From the NCBI GenBank assembly GCA_903927855.1, contig CAIYOL010000336.1:1-8363 (forward strand): a stretch of 8,363 nucleotides of DNA, given 5' to 3'. The position numbers and the translations under genes are program-made. Positions 1 to 5,979 of the stretch are shown here, in pieces. Origin of the DNA: an uncultured Planctomycetota bacterium (GTDB taxonomy: Bacteria > Planctomycetota > Phycisphaerae > Sedimentisphaerales > Anaerobacaceae). The notes below the pieces were generated by a model. That model had not been told where the DNA came from and searched no databases. It saw nothing but the letters and a program-made list of their open reading frames with translations. The stretch's first letter is position 1, and each line of letters starts with the position of its first letter.

Positions 1-8
1 CGGACGAG

Positions 9-1589
9 TTATTTTGAGTTGGTTCTCAGGTGATGCTGTGCGTCTCGTAATTTTTGCAGAAAGTTGTTTTTTTTGAACGCGATGGTCCATTTTCGGAAGG
101 TTATCCAGCCGACAAAACGAATCAGGTAGTTGCGCCAGTTGCGGTACCACCTTCTCCAGCCGAACCGGATGTTGTGGAAAAAGAAAATCAACGCGGGAAA
201 AGAAAATATATTCAGCACCACAAGGAACATATACTTGAACTGATAGAAGCGGCCCATGATTTTCTTGGCGCAGCGATGTATCTGCTTTGCAGTCAGCGGC
301 TCATCCGGCTCGAAGACGGGGAAATTGCCGTCGTAGTACTCCCAGCCTATGTCCGATAGCGGGTAAATTCTGTTTTGCTCTTGCAGGCGGTGCCATAACT
401 CGGTGCCGGGCATGGGAACGGGCAGCAGTACCTGCACCGTATCGATTTTGGCCCTGCGGATAAAATATCTGTAACGCTTGGCACGTTCGCCGGCGGGCAT
501 TTCAAAGGTCTGTCCTGTCTTTAGCGGATACCCAAAGATGAACATGCCGTGAACGAGGAATCCGAATTCGTGAAATGTCCTCGCTAGTGATACCATCTCC
601 TCGCACCGCACGCGCTTATTCATCGCGATGAGTTCTTCCTCGATAGGCGATTCGAATCCTATAGCAACCGTCTCAATGCCGGCCCGCTGCATCGCAGAAA
701 GCAGCTCAGTGTCTTTGGCTTTGTCTAATCTTATCTGAACGGTAATGCTCGGTCTTATCTTGATGCTTTTTTCGTAGTCACCGAGCATGTTGCAGAACCT
801 TATCGTTTCATCTCGCTGTTGGCCGAAAAGGTCATCCACTATGAAAAATTGCTTCGCGTTCCTGTTCTCGACCAGAGAGCGGATATGCTCGAACAGTCGT
901 TCAGGAGTGGCCGGCCGGGGTTTGCCTTTGACCGTGCAGAACTCACAATCCATCCCGCAGCCGCGAATCCTTTCCACGGGATAAATTTTGATTTTGGCAT
1001 AACGCACGAGAGAGAAATCAGGCAGCGGCAGTTTTTCAAAATCCGTAATCGGAGGCCTTTTTTCCGTAATAAAGACCTCGCCGTTCTTCAGATAAGCCAA
1101 GCCGTTGATGTGGCTCGGCTCTTTTTGGCCTTCTATCATACTGAGAAGTTCTGTGATTGTTTCTTCTGCTTCGCCGATAGCGATGTAGTCTATGCCGGAA
1201 GACAATGCCTCGGCGATGTTTTCTTCAATAAAGTGCTGGCCGCCGGCGATGGTAACAATGCCCATATTCTTATAGAAACGGGCTATTTGATAGACTCTGG
1301 GTATGGTGCTGGTCAGGCCGCCGTAAAAACCGACGACGTCCGCCGGTCTATCTCTCTGCAGTAATTCGTGGTCGGCCCCGCCGCCCGTGCTTGCCTTGGG
1401 GCCGAATCGGCCGAGGTTATTTTCGTCGATGACCTCAACGTCCCATTTTCCCATTTTGTTGGCTGCCGTAGCGACGCAGACCGGTCCCAGAGCCGTAGTT
1501 TTTTTGGCGATATGGGAATAGATGTTAAAAGCCGGGTAAGCTGGAATTACGATTCTTAATCTGTATCTTTTTTTGGATAAGTCAAGCAT
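9..1589 (-). CDS. B12-binding domain radical SAM protein
   Basis: 526 aa. The N-terminal part (about residues 10-155) resembles the Rossmann-like cobalamin-binding domain of B12-dependent radical SAM enzymes: a first strand LRIVIPAYP, then VEVIDENN near 51-58, VVGFYGG near 85-91, TIAGGQH at 113-119 and AIGEAEET at 137-144. It has no DxHxxG cobalamin-ligating histidine motif, as in many radical SAM members of this fold. The radical SAM core follows, with the [4Fe-4S] cysteines C211, C215 and C218 in CGMDCEFC, and downstream core strands such as VDDLFG, ETVAIGFES and VPMPGTELW. The last 80 residues are unusual: a hydrophobic stretch (about 453-471) followed by an Arg/Trp-rich tail, suggesting membrane association. 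It starts 12 nt after the proA stop on the same strand, so co-transcription is likely. The start has no clear Shine-Dalgarno. The substrate cannot be told; relatives with this architecture methylate, cyclise or otherwise remodel lipids, tetrapyrroles and secondary metabolites. The family call is firm, the reaction unknown. Confidence 0.9.
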   Translation of the reverse strand: MLDLSKKRYRLRIVIPAYPAFNIYSHIAKKTTALGPVCVATAANKMGKWDVEVIDENNLGRFGPKASTGGGADHELLQRDRPADVVGFYGGLTSTIPRVYQIARFYKNMGIVTIAGGQHFIEENIAEALSSGIDYIAIGEAEETITELLSMIEGQKEPSHINGLAYLKNGEVFITEKRPPITDFEKLPLPDFSLVRYAKIKIYPVERIRGCGMDCEFCTVKGKPRPATPERLFEHIRSLVENRNAKQFFIVDDLFGQQRDETIRFCNMLGDYEKSIKIRPSITVQIRLDKAKDTELLSAMQRAGIETVAIGFESPIEEELIAMNKRVRCEEMVSLARTFHEFGFLVHGMFIFGYPLKTGQTFEMPAGERAKRYRYFIRRAKIDTVQVLLPVPMPGTELWHRLQEQNRIYPLSDIGWEYYDGNFPVFEPDEPLTAKQIHRCAKKIMGRFYQFKYMFLVVLNIFSFPALIFFFHNIRFGWRRWYRNWRNYLIRFVGWITFRKWTIAFKKNNFLQKLRDAQHHLRTNSK

Positions 1590-1601
1590 GCTACTTGCGG
1601 C

Positions 1602-2885
1602 CTATATCAGCTTTTTATGGGTGAATTTTTTTGCGTTGCTGCCGGAATAGCTGGCCACAATCTGCCCGCTGCCCAAAAGCTTCCATTTGTAAATTACGAG
1701 CCCTTCTAAGCCGACGGGGCCGCGGGCGTGGATTTTGTTGGTGCTTATTCCGACTTCGGCACCAAGGCCGTAACGAAAACCATCGCTGAAACGAGTGCTG
1801 CAGTTCCAGAACACATTCGCAGAATCGACTAAGTCCATAAACTTTTTGGCCTTTTCCTTGTTGGTGGTAATAATCGCATCGGTATGGTGTGAACCGTAAC
1901 GATTTATATGCTCAATGGCCTCATCGATGCCATTCACAACCTTTATCGAGATAATATAATCGAGATACTCCGTTGACCAGTCTTTTTCTGCGGCGGCTTT
2001 GACCTTGATGATTGCACGGGTTTTTTCACAGCCGCGAACTTCAACATTCCTTTCTTCCAAAGCTGCTTTAACCTTCGGCAGGAATTTTTCTGCAATTTTT
2101 GCGTCGACCAGCAATGTTTCAACCGCGTTGCAGACAGCGACGTACTGACACTTGGAATCGATAGTGATTTTTACGGCCATATCCAAGTTAGCATCACCGT
2201 CAACATAAACGTGGCATATTCCTTCTGCGTGTCCGAGGACGGGAATATTGGTATTGTCCATTATATGCCGGACAAACTCATTACTGCCGCGGGGTATGAG
2301 CAAATCAATGTATTTCTCCATTTTCAATATTTCTGCGACCTCAGCGCGGGTTTCCATCAACCCCAGCCATCCTCTCGGCAAACCGGCCTTTTCGCCGGCC
2401 TCTCTGATTGTATCAGCTAATTTCTTGTTTGTATTCTGTGCTTCGCTTCCGCCTTTCAGCAGCACGACATTGCCGCTTTTTAAGCAAAGCGTTGATATTT
2501 GAACAAGCGCATCGGGCCGGGATTCAAAAATGACCCCGATTACTCCAATCGGACAACTGACTTTGTAAAGTTCCAGTCCTTTATCAAGCTCGGTAGCCGA
2601 GAGGGTCTTGCCGACAGGGTCGTCCAATTCAATAAGACTCTCAATGCCGGCAACAGCGTCAGCTATTTTGTTCTCATCGAACTTAAGACGTTTCAGCAGG
2701 GGGGCGGAAAGTTTATTCTTCTCAGCGTCAGCCAGGTCCTTCTTGTTGGCGGAGATGATTTTGCCGGCGTTTTGCTTTAATGCCTTGGCAATCTCAGTTA
2801 AAGCAGCATTTTTAACACTGGTTTTAACCGCCGATAGTTGGATTGCGGCTTTTTTGGCTTGTTTAGCTATATCTGCTATACTCAT
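1602..2885 (-). CDS. proA: Gamma-glutamyl phosphate reductase (proline biosynthesis)
   Basis: 427 aa, the usual ProA length. The enzyme reduces gamma-glutamyl-5-phosphate with NADPH to glutamate-5-semialdehyde, the second step of proline synthesis from glutamate, in the cytosol. Family signatures are visible in order: CPIGVIGVIFESRPD (111-125), LKGGSEAQNTN (143-153), LIPRGSN (196-202), PVLGHAEGICHVYVD (215-229), CNAVETLLV (252-260) with the likely catalytic Cys252 that forms the thioacyl intermediate, TDAIIT (335-340), and GLGAEVGISTNKIHARGPVGLEGL (373-396). The stretch FWNCSTRF (359-366) replaces the commoner NASTRF. The ATG at 2885 fits the family N-terminus, although no Shine-Dalgarno precedes it. 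The partner kinase gene proB is not in the window. The downstream radical SAM gene lies 12 nt away on the same strand. Confidence 0.97.
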   Translation of the reverse strand: MSIADIAKQAKKAAIQLSAVKTSVKNAALTEIAKALKQNAGKIISANKKDLADAEKNKLSAPLLKRLKFDENKIADAVAGIESLIELDDPVGKTLSATELDKGLELYKVSCPIGVIGVIFESRPDALVQISTLCLKSGNVVLLKGGSEAQNTNKKLADTIREAGEKAGLPRGWLGLMETRAEVAEILKMEKYIDLLIPRGSNEFVRHIMDNTNIPVLGHAEGICHVYVDGDANLDMAVKITIDSKCQYVAVCNAVETLLVDAKIAEKFLPKVKAALEERNVEVRGCEKTRAIIKVKAAAEKDWSTEYLDYIISIKVVNGIDEAIEHINRYGSHHTDAIITTNKEKAKKFMDLVDSANVFWNCSTRFSDGFRYGLGAEVGISTNKIHARGPVGLEGLVIYKWKLLGSGQIVASYSGSNAKKFTHKKLI

Positions 2886-2890
2886 AATGA

Positions 2891-2919
2891 TTGACTATTG
2901 GTTATTGATTATTTACAAT
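2891..2919 (+). promoter_or_regulatory. Candidate tRNA-Gly promoter
   Basis: TTGACT (2891-2896), a 17-bp spacer and TACAAT (2914-2919) give a near-consensus sigma-70 promoter pointing right. The predicted start near 2926 would leave a leader of about 43 nt before the mature tRNA 5' end. It sits within the proA leader region and overlaps the candidate proA initiation site. Confidence 0.5.
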
Positions 2920-2929
2920 TTAAAAACGG

Positions 2930-2958
2930 ATATTAAATAATAAATAGTAAATAGTAAA
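2930..2958 (-). promoter_or_regulatory. Candidate proA promoter
   Basis: Read on the minus strand, TTTACT (2958-2953) and TAATAT (2935-2930) are separated by 17 bp, which would start transcription about 38 nt before the proA ATG. The -35 hexamer lies in the 7-nt tandem repeat, so alternative registers exist. The assignment rests on hexamer matching only, in very AT-rich DNA. Confidence 0.3.
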
Positions 2959-2965
2959 TAGTAAA
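2934..2965. repeat. 7-nt tandem repeat (TAAATAG)
   Basis: One TAAATAA unit, three perfect TAAATAG units (2941-2961) and a partial TAAA make about 4.6 copies of a 7-nt unit immediately before the tRNA gene. It may vary in copy number, and it contains TTTACT hexamers on the minus strand at 7-bp intervals. Confidence 0.85.
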
Positions 2966-2968
2966 CTT

Positions 2969-3039
2969 GCGGGTGTAGCTTAGTGGTAAAGCGCCAGCCT
3001 TCCAAGCTGGCCATGTGGGTTCGATTCCCATCACCCGCT
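2969..3039 (+). tRNA. tRNA-Gly (anticodon UCC)
   Basis: A 71-nt cloverleaf can be folded by hand. The acceptor stem pairs 2969-2975 with 3032-3038. The D stem pairs GCTT (2978-2981) with AAGC (2989-2992). The anticodon stem pairs CCAGC (2994-2998) with GCTGG (3006-3010) around loop CTTCCAA, putting anticodon TCC at 3001-3003. The T stem pairs 3015-3019 with 3027-3031 around TTCGATT. The discriminator base is U at 3039. CCA is not encoded, so it must be added after transcription. It reads GGA and, by wobble, GGG glycine codons. Confidence 0.97.
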
Positions 3040-3045
3040 TTTTTT
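3039..3045 (+). terminator. T-run directly after tRNA-Gly
   Basis: Seven consecutive T residues begin at the discriminator base and directly follow the GC-rich acceptor stem. This could support transcript termination right after the tRNA, but there is no separate hairpin in front of it. Confidence 0.35.
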
Positions 3046-3277
3046 ATCATTTGTTCTCAGCCTTTTCTACAATTCCGCAACTTTTACCCCTTGCGTCCAA
3101 ACACTGAAACTACGTACGCACCTGTGAAAAAATCGCTCCGCATGCTTAAAAAAATATTCAGCCTAAATGCGAAGCGGATTTTTCCTCTAAGCGCATTGAA
3201 CTACAGGGATTATGGATTTTTAGCCGTAGTCCTATAATAAAATTTTGTAAAAATTTTGAAAAAAAAGAACTTGCGTA
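3046..3277. other. Non-coding gap between tRNA-Gly and mraZ promoter
   Basis: No convincing gene is visible. It holds an imperfect long hairpin (3127-3183, listed separately) and a short inverted repeat TGCGT/ACGCA (3092-3096 with 3116-3120). An isolated perfect TATAAT (3233-3238) has no good -35. An A/T-tract stretch follows, with AAAATTTTG repeated at 3239-3247 and 3250-3258, 11 bp apart, then a run of A. The last part lies just upstream of the mraZ -35 box and could act as an UP element or a bent-DNA region. Confidence 0.5.
3127..3183. terminator. Imperfect hairpin with A- and T-tract flanks
   Basis: The left arm 3128-3143 (AAAAATC, GCTCCGC, AT) pairs with the right arm 3167-3183 (AT, GCGAAGC, a bulged G, GATTTTT). 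There is one mismatch, one bulge and a loop of about 23 nt. A residues flank one side and T residues the other, as in a bidirectional intrinsic terminator. It could insulate the mraZ operon from tRNA transcription. The long loop makes this uncertain; a regulatory leader element or small RNA is an alternative. Confidence 0.35.
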
Positions 3278-3305
3278 TTGACTTGGTGGGAAAGAGTGGT
3301 AGGAT
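3278..3305 (+). promoter_or_regulatory. Candidate mraZ (dcw) promoter
   Basis: TTGACT (3278-3283), a 16-bp spacer and TAGGAT (3300-3305) form a plausible sigma-70 promoter, with A/T tracts upstream (3239-3268) that could act as an UP element. The expected transcription start is near 3312, giving a short leader of about 29 nt before the mraZ ATG. The putative MraZ boxes lie between and after these hexamers, which fits repression by MraZ. Confidence 0.5.
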
Positions 3306-3332
3306 TTCCCATTGTTAATTATCTTAGTGGGA
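3286..3332 (+). promoter_or_regulatory. Candidate MraZ operator repeats
   Basis: GTGGGA at 3286-3291 and GTGGTA at 3296-3301 are 10 bp apart, and another GTGGGA lies at 3327-3332. MraZ of E. coli is known to bind direct GTGGG-type repeats with about 10-bp periodicity in its own promoter, so this is the expected operator type. In addition, TGGGAAA (3287-3293) and TTTCCCA (3305-3311) form a perfect 7-bp inverted repeat spanning the -10 region. The third box lies 8 nt before the ATG and may double as a weak ribosome-binding site. Confidence 0.5.
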
Positions 3333-3340
3333 CAAATGCC

Positions 3341-3814
3341 ATGCTTTTGTTAACAGGCGAATATGAACACATAATCGACGACAAGAGCAGAGTGCTCATC
3401 TCGAATAAGCTGAGGAGCCAGATTGATGCCGAGGAGCACGGCAGCAATTTCTATCTTGTCCTCGGTGCCAACGGCATACTTTGTTTATATCCTGAAAAAT
3501 ATTTTGAGCGTCTTGCCCTTGCGATTGCACCCGGGACTACTGCACCTGATGAAGCTGTGGGGTTTGAGCGGATGAGCTTTGCTTTAGCGAGCAAAATAGA
3601 GCTTGATAATCAGGGGCGCTTGCTTTTGAACGAGAGATTGAGAAAAAGGGCCGGTTTGAAAGACCAAGTTACCCTAATCGGTGTCAGAGACCACATCGAG
3701 CTGTGGAACAGCGAAAACTGGGAACAGTATCTCACGGATAATATGGCTCAATACCAGAAACAGATGTCACAGGCAAGACAGGTTGTCTTGCAAAAGGAAA
3801 GCAGGGAACTTTGA
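3341..3814 (+). CDS. mraZ: Transcriptional regulator MraZ
   Basis: 157 aa from the ATG at 3341. MraZ is a ring-forming DNA-binding protein with two AbrB-like halves that heads dcw clusters and represses its own operon. The N-terminal half begins with GEYEHIIDDKSRVLIS (residues 6-21); the canonical DxKGR signature has Ser in place of Gly. The C-terminal half has ASKIELDNQGRLLL (about 83-96) with an intact D-x-x-G-R core. A polar helix (about 132-157) ends the protein. The open frame extends back to a TTG at 3278, but that would add 21 residues unlike the family and would overlap the -35 box; the family N-terminus matches the 3341 start. GTGGGA 8 nt upstream is the only Shine-Dalgarno-like site. 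A 69-aa ORF follows after 19 nt, then rsmH. Confidence 0.93.
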   Translation: MLLLTGEYEHIIDDKSRVLISNKLRSQIDAEEHGSNFYLVLGANGILCLYPEKYFERLALAIAPGTTAPDEAVGFERMSFALASKIELDNQGRLLLNERLRKRAGLKDQVTLIGVRDHIELWNSENWEQYLTDNMAQYQKQMSQARQVVLQKESREL

Positions 3815-3833
3815 TTCTGAGGTGGAGGCAAAA

Positions 3834-4043
3834 ATGATTGGAATGGATTTGAATCATTGTCGGATTGTGGAAAAGGGGCTTACAGGGGAGCGGGCGGTTG
3901 ACGAACAAACCCTTGCCTCGCTGGAAATTCTTGCCGAGCGGTTGGAACGGCTCAAAAAACTCGACAAGCTTTTTTCCAGCATTGAATTTTCGTCTGCCGT
4001 TAAAAAGCTTAAGACCCGCAGAAATGTCTTGGCCGTAAGCTGA
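3834..4043 (+). CDS. Unrecognised 69-aa coiled-coil-like protein between mraZ and rsmH
   Basis: The ATG at 3834 is preceded by GGAGG (3824-3828) at 5-nt spacing, one of the clearest ribosome-binding sites in the window, and lies 19 nt after the mraZ stop. A second in-frame ATG at 3843 is too far from it. The product is small, charged and cytosolic-looking, with no signal peptide or membrane segment. Residues about 24-62 form a Leu/Glu/Lys-rich heptad-like helix (LASLEILAERLERLKKLDKL), and the C-terminus is basic (KKLKTRRN). I do not recognise the family. Its place in the dcw operon suggests a role in division or envelope regulation, or as a MraZ or RsmH partner, but that is inference from context. 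The same stretch could be extended upstream in frame to 3681, but that part overlaps mraZ and is not plausible. Confidence 0.75.
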   Translation: MIGMDLNHCRIVEKGLTGERAVDEQTLASLEILAERLERLKKLDKLFSSIEFSSAVKKLKTRRNVLAVS

Positions 4044-4049
4044 AATCGA

Positions 4050-4086
4050 TGTATAGTGTTTAGAAAGAAAAACTAAACATTATGCA
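4050..4086 (+). promoter_or_regulatory. Hairpin in the gap before rsmH
   Basis: Bases 4050-4063 pair with 4073-4086 to give a 14-bp stem (two G-U pairs in RNA) closing a 9-nt A-rich loop. There is no following T-run, so it is not a standard terminator. It ends 6 nt before the upstream-most rsmH ATG at 4093, where no Shine-Dalgarno is seen. It may control rsmH translation or serve as an mRNA processing or stability element between mraZ-orf69 and rsmH. Confidence 0.5.
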
Positions 4087-4092
4087 CTATAT

Positions 4093-5037
4093 ATGGATAC
4101 CGGACCCTGTATGGGGTTTGCTGATTTAGAAGTGAATAGTTCGGCAGCAGAGCATATTCCTGTTCTTGCAGAAACGTTGGCCGAACGGATACATTTGCCC
4201 ACGGATGGGGTAATGGTCGATGCGACCATCGGACAAGGAGGTCACAGTTTCCTGTTCGGCAGGAATTTGGGCCCTGAGGGTGTTCTCATTGGCCTGGATG
4301 TCGATAAAGATTCTATCCGAAGGGCCCATTTTAAATTAAAGAACCTTCTTTGCAGGGTTATTTTGATTCGTGCCAATTTTTCCCAGATAGGCGAGCAGCT
4401 TTCCGAGCAGGGTATAGAAAAGGTCGATTTTATATTGGCTGACTTGGGTCTCTGCTCGTCGCAGTTGGCTGACGCCGGGATGGGGCTGAGTTTCCAGATG
4501 GATTCGCCCCTCGATATGAGAATCGACGAAAGATTAAAGACCACCGCTGCCGATATAGTTAATAAAACAGATGAAAAAGCCTTGGCTGATTTGATTTACA
4601 AGTTTGGTGAGGACAGGGCCTCAAGGCGGATTGCACGGTTTATCGTTGGGTATCGTCAGGGTCGGCCGATAACCACAACCGGCCAGTTGGCAGCTGTAGT
4701 TTGTAAAGCGCTTTACAGGCCGGCGGGGAAAGGAAAGACCAAAATACATCCGGCAACCAGAACCTTTCAGGCCCTGCGAATTGCTGTCAACAATGAGCTG
4801 GAAAACCTGGAAAAGCTGCTTAGTTCAGTGCCTGGGCTGCTAAAGAAAAAAGGGCAGGTAGCGGTCATTAGCTATCATAGTTTGGAAGACAGGTTAGTTA
4901 AAAATAGTTTTAAGCAAAATAAACAGGAGAACATTTACTCCGACATCACAAAAAAGCCGATTGTGCCGTCGCGGCAGGAAATCGCAGGAAACGCAAGAGC
5001 AAGAAGCGCAAAGTTAAGAATAGCTCAAAAATCGTAG
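4093..5037 (+). CDS. rsmH: 16S rRNA (cytosine-1402-N4)-methyltransferase
   Basis: 314 aa, a normal length. RsmH (MraW) uses S-adenosylmethionine to methylate N4 of C1402 in the ribosomal P site. Signatures in order: EHIPVLAETL (20-29), VDATIGQGGHS (42-52) as the SAM-binding loop, GLDVDKD (67-73), ADLGLCSSQL (116-125), MDSPLDMR (136-143), IHPATRTFQALRIAVNNEL (218-236), AVISYHSLEDRLVK (257-270), and the C-terminal NARARSAKLRIAQ (300-312). The start is uncertain: ATG 4093, ATG 4111 and GTG 4132 are all in frame and none has a good Shine-Dalgarno. The conserved part begins near residue 20, so any of them is possible. A stable hairpin ends 6 nt before 4093. The next gene follows after 30 nt. Confidence 0.96.
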   Translation: MDTGPCMGFADLEVNSSAAEHIPVLAETLAERIHLPTDGVMVDATIGQGGHSFLFGRNLGPEGVLIGLDVDKDSIRRAHFKLKNLLCRVILIRANFSQIGEQLSEQGIEKVDFILADLGLCSSQLADAGMGLSFQMDSPLDMRIDERLKTTAADIVNKTDEKALADLIYKFGEDRASRRIARFIVGYRQGRPITTTGQLAAVVCKALYRPAGKGKTKIHPATRTFQALRIAVNNELENLEKLLSSVPGLLKKKGQVAVISYHSLEDRLVKNSFKQNKQENIYSDITKKPIVPSRQEIAGNARARSAKLRIAQKS

Positions 5038-5054
5038 GATACTAAAAAAGGAAA

Positions 5055-5060
5055 AAGGAG
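5055..5060 (+). promoter_or_regulatory. Shine-Dalgarno of the LysM gene
   Basis: AAGGAG lies 7 nt before the ATG at 5068 and fixes that start. It is one of only two strong ribosome-binding sites placed before a real gene here. Confidence 0.85.
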
Positions 5061-5067
5061 TTTCGTT

Positions 5068-5913
5068 ATGGCTTCCGACGCTAAAATTGGGTTACTGTTA
5101 GGTTTGGTCTTTATATTCATAATTGCACTTATAATTAATGGGATGCCGAGCTTTCATGAAAAAGGAAGCAACAATCAGTTGACTACCAATATGGTTAGTT
5201 TGCAGAATAATCCGCCGGCTATCGCAGCCAAGGAGCGTGGGGTTATCAGCCTGAGAGGAGCAGTTGAAAAAAAGACCGCGCAGGTTGAGCTGCCTTCCAC
5301 AGGCAACCAGGATGTTCTCCCTACGACGGCAGTGCCGAAAAGTGTCTTAGTTGTAAAAGAGAATACGGCGTTGGAAACGATTGTTGCTGCTGCCGCACAG
5401 GCGGTGGCGGCAAAAGATGAAGGTCAAAAGACCGAATCGGATGAGGCAATTCTTTCAAAAATCTATGTCGTCAGTAAAGGTGATAGCCTTGCCAGTATAG
5501 CCAGAAAATGTTATGGCTCCCAGCAGGGCAGCAAAAAAGTAAATGTCGCCAGGATATTCGACGCCAATCGCAAGTTATTGAAGTCGCCTGATGAAATCAG
5601 TGTCGGGCAAAAGCTTGTCATACCGCAGTTGTTGGCTTCGGCGCCGGACAAAGGCAAGATTGTGAACGTTCTTTCCGGGACGGAGTTTACGAAGGTTGAT
5701 TCTATCGGCAAGAAGCATCTTGAGGCTAATGGTCGCCAGGCGGAGCAAAGCAATGAGTACGTTGTGCGGGAAGGCGATAGTTTATGGCAGATTGCTGCCG
5801 AGCAGCTTGGAAATGGAAATCGCTGCAGCGAAATAGCAGAACTAAACGCCGGTGTTTTGAACGGCGAAAATAATCTTTCCGTTGGGATGCGTTTGAAAAT
5901 GCCGGCACGATAA
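5068..5913 (+). CDS. Membrane-anchored protein with two LysM domains
   Basis: 281 aa, starting at an ATG with a good AAGGAG site. Residues 7-24 form one hydrophobic segment (GLLLGLVFIFIIALII) after a short cytosolic N-terminus, so it is probably a type II single-pass protein with the rest in the periplasm. A low-complexity Ala/Lys/Glu linker covers about 30-130. LysM 1 spans about 132-187 (IYVVSKGDSLASIARKCYG to SVGQKLVIPQ) and LysM 2 about 230-279 (EYVVREGDSLWQIAAEQLG to SVGMRLKMP). LysM domains bind N-acetylglucosamine in peptidoglycan; no catalytic domain is present. It occupies the place between rsmH and the ftsL-like gene, where most dcw clusters have no such gene. A role as a septal peptidoglycan tether or targeting factor is inference. 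The domain call is firm. Confidence 0.92.
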   Translation: MASDAKIGLLLGLVFIFIIALIINGMPSFHEKGSNNQLTTNMVSLQNNPPAIAAKERGVISLRGAVEKKTAQVELPSTGNQDVLPTTAVPKSVLVVKENTALETIVAAAAQAVAAKDEGQKTESDEAILSKIYVVSKGDSLASIARKCYGSQQGSKKVNVARIFDANRKLLKSPDEISVGQKLVIPQLLASAPDKGKIVNVLSGTEFTKVDSIGKKHLEANGRQAEQSNEYVVREGDSLWQIAAEQLGNGNRCSEIAELNAGVLNGENNLSVGMRLKMPAR

Positions 5914-5922
5914 AGCACATCG

Positions 5923-5973
5923 ATTGATTGTTGCTTATTGATTGTTGAATTATCAGTTATTAATTATCAATAA
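5923..5973. repeat. AT-rich direct and inverted repeats before ftsL-like gene
   Basis: An 11-nt direct repeat ATTGATTGTTG occurs at 5923-5933 and 5937-5947, 14 nt apart. TTATTGAT (5935-5942) and ATCAATAA (5966-5973) form a perfect 8-bp inverted repeat with a 23-nt loop. The motif TTATTGATT also appears at 2902-2910 in the other AT-rich gap. I see no confident promoter in it; the role may be a binding site, a weak promoter or simply filler. Confidence 0.6.
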
Positions 5974-5979
5974 CGCTGT

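Noticed and set aside
819..1364. 181-codon open frame on the plus strand
   Set aside because: Antisense to the radical SAM gene, which has clear conserved motifs; no ribosome-binding site or family resemblance.
2934..2965. Possible CRISPR or mobile-element end
   Set aside because: The unit is only 7 nt with no spacers, no associated genes and no inverted termini; it is a simple tandem repeat.
2983..3237. 84-codon open frame on the plus strand
   Set aside because: It starts inside the tRNA-Gly gene and has no recognisable protein features; the region is non-coding.
3278..3340. Upstream TTG start extending MraZ by 21 residues
   Set aside because: The TTG is the -35 hexamer of the likely promoter, and the extra residues do not match the MraZ family, which begins close to the ATG at 3341.
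5068..5913. LysM protein as a peptidoglycan hydrolase
   Set aside because: No catalytic domain (NlpC/P60, M23, lytic transglycosylase or amidase) is visible; the rest is an anchor and linker.
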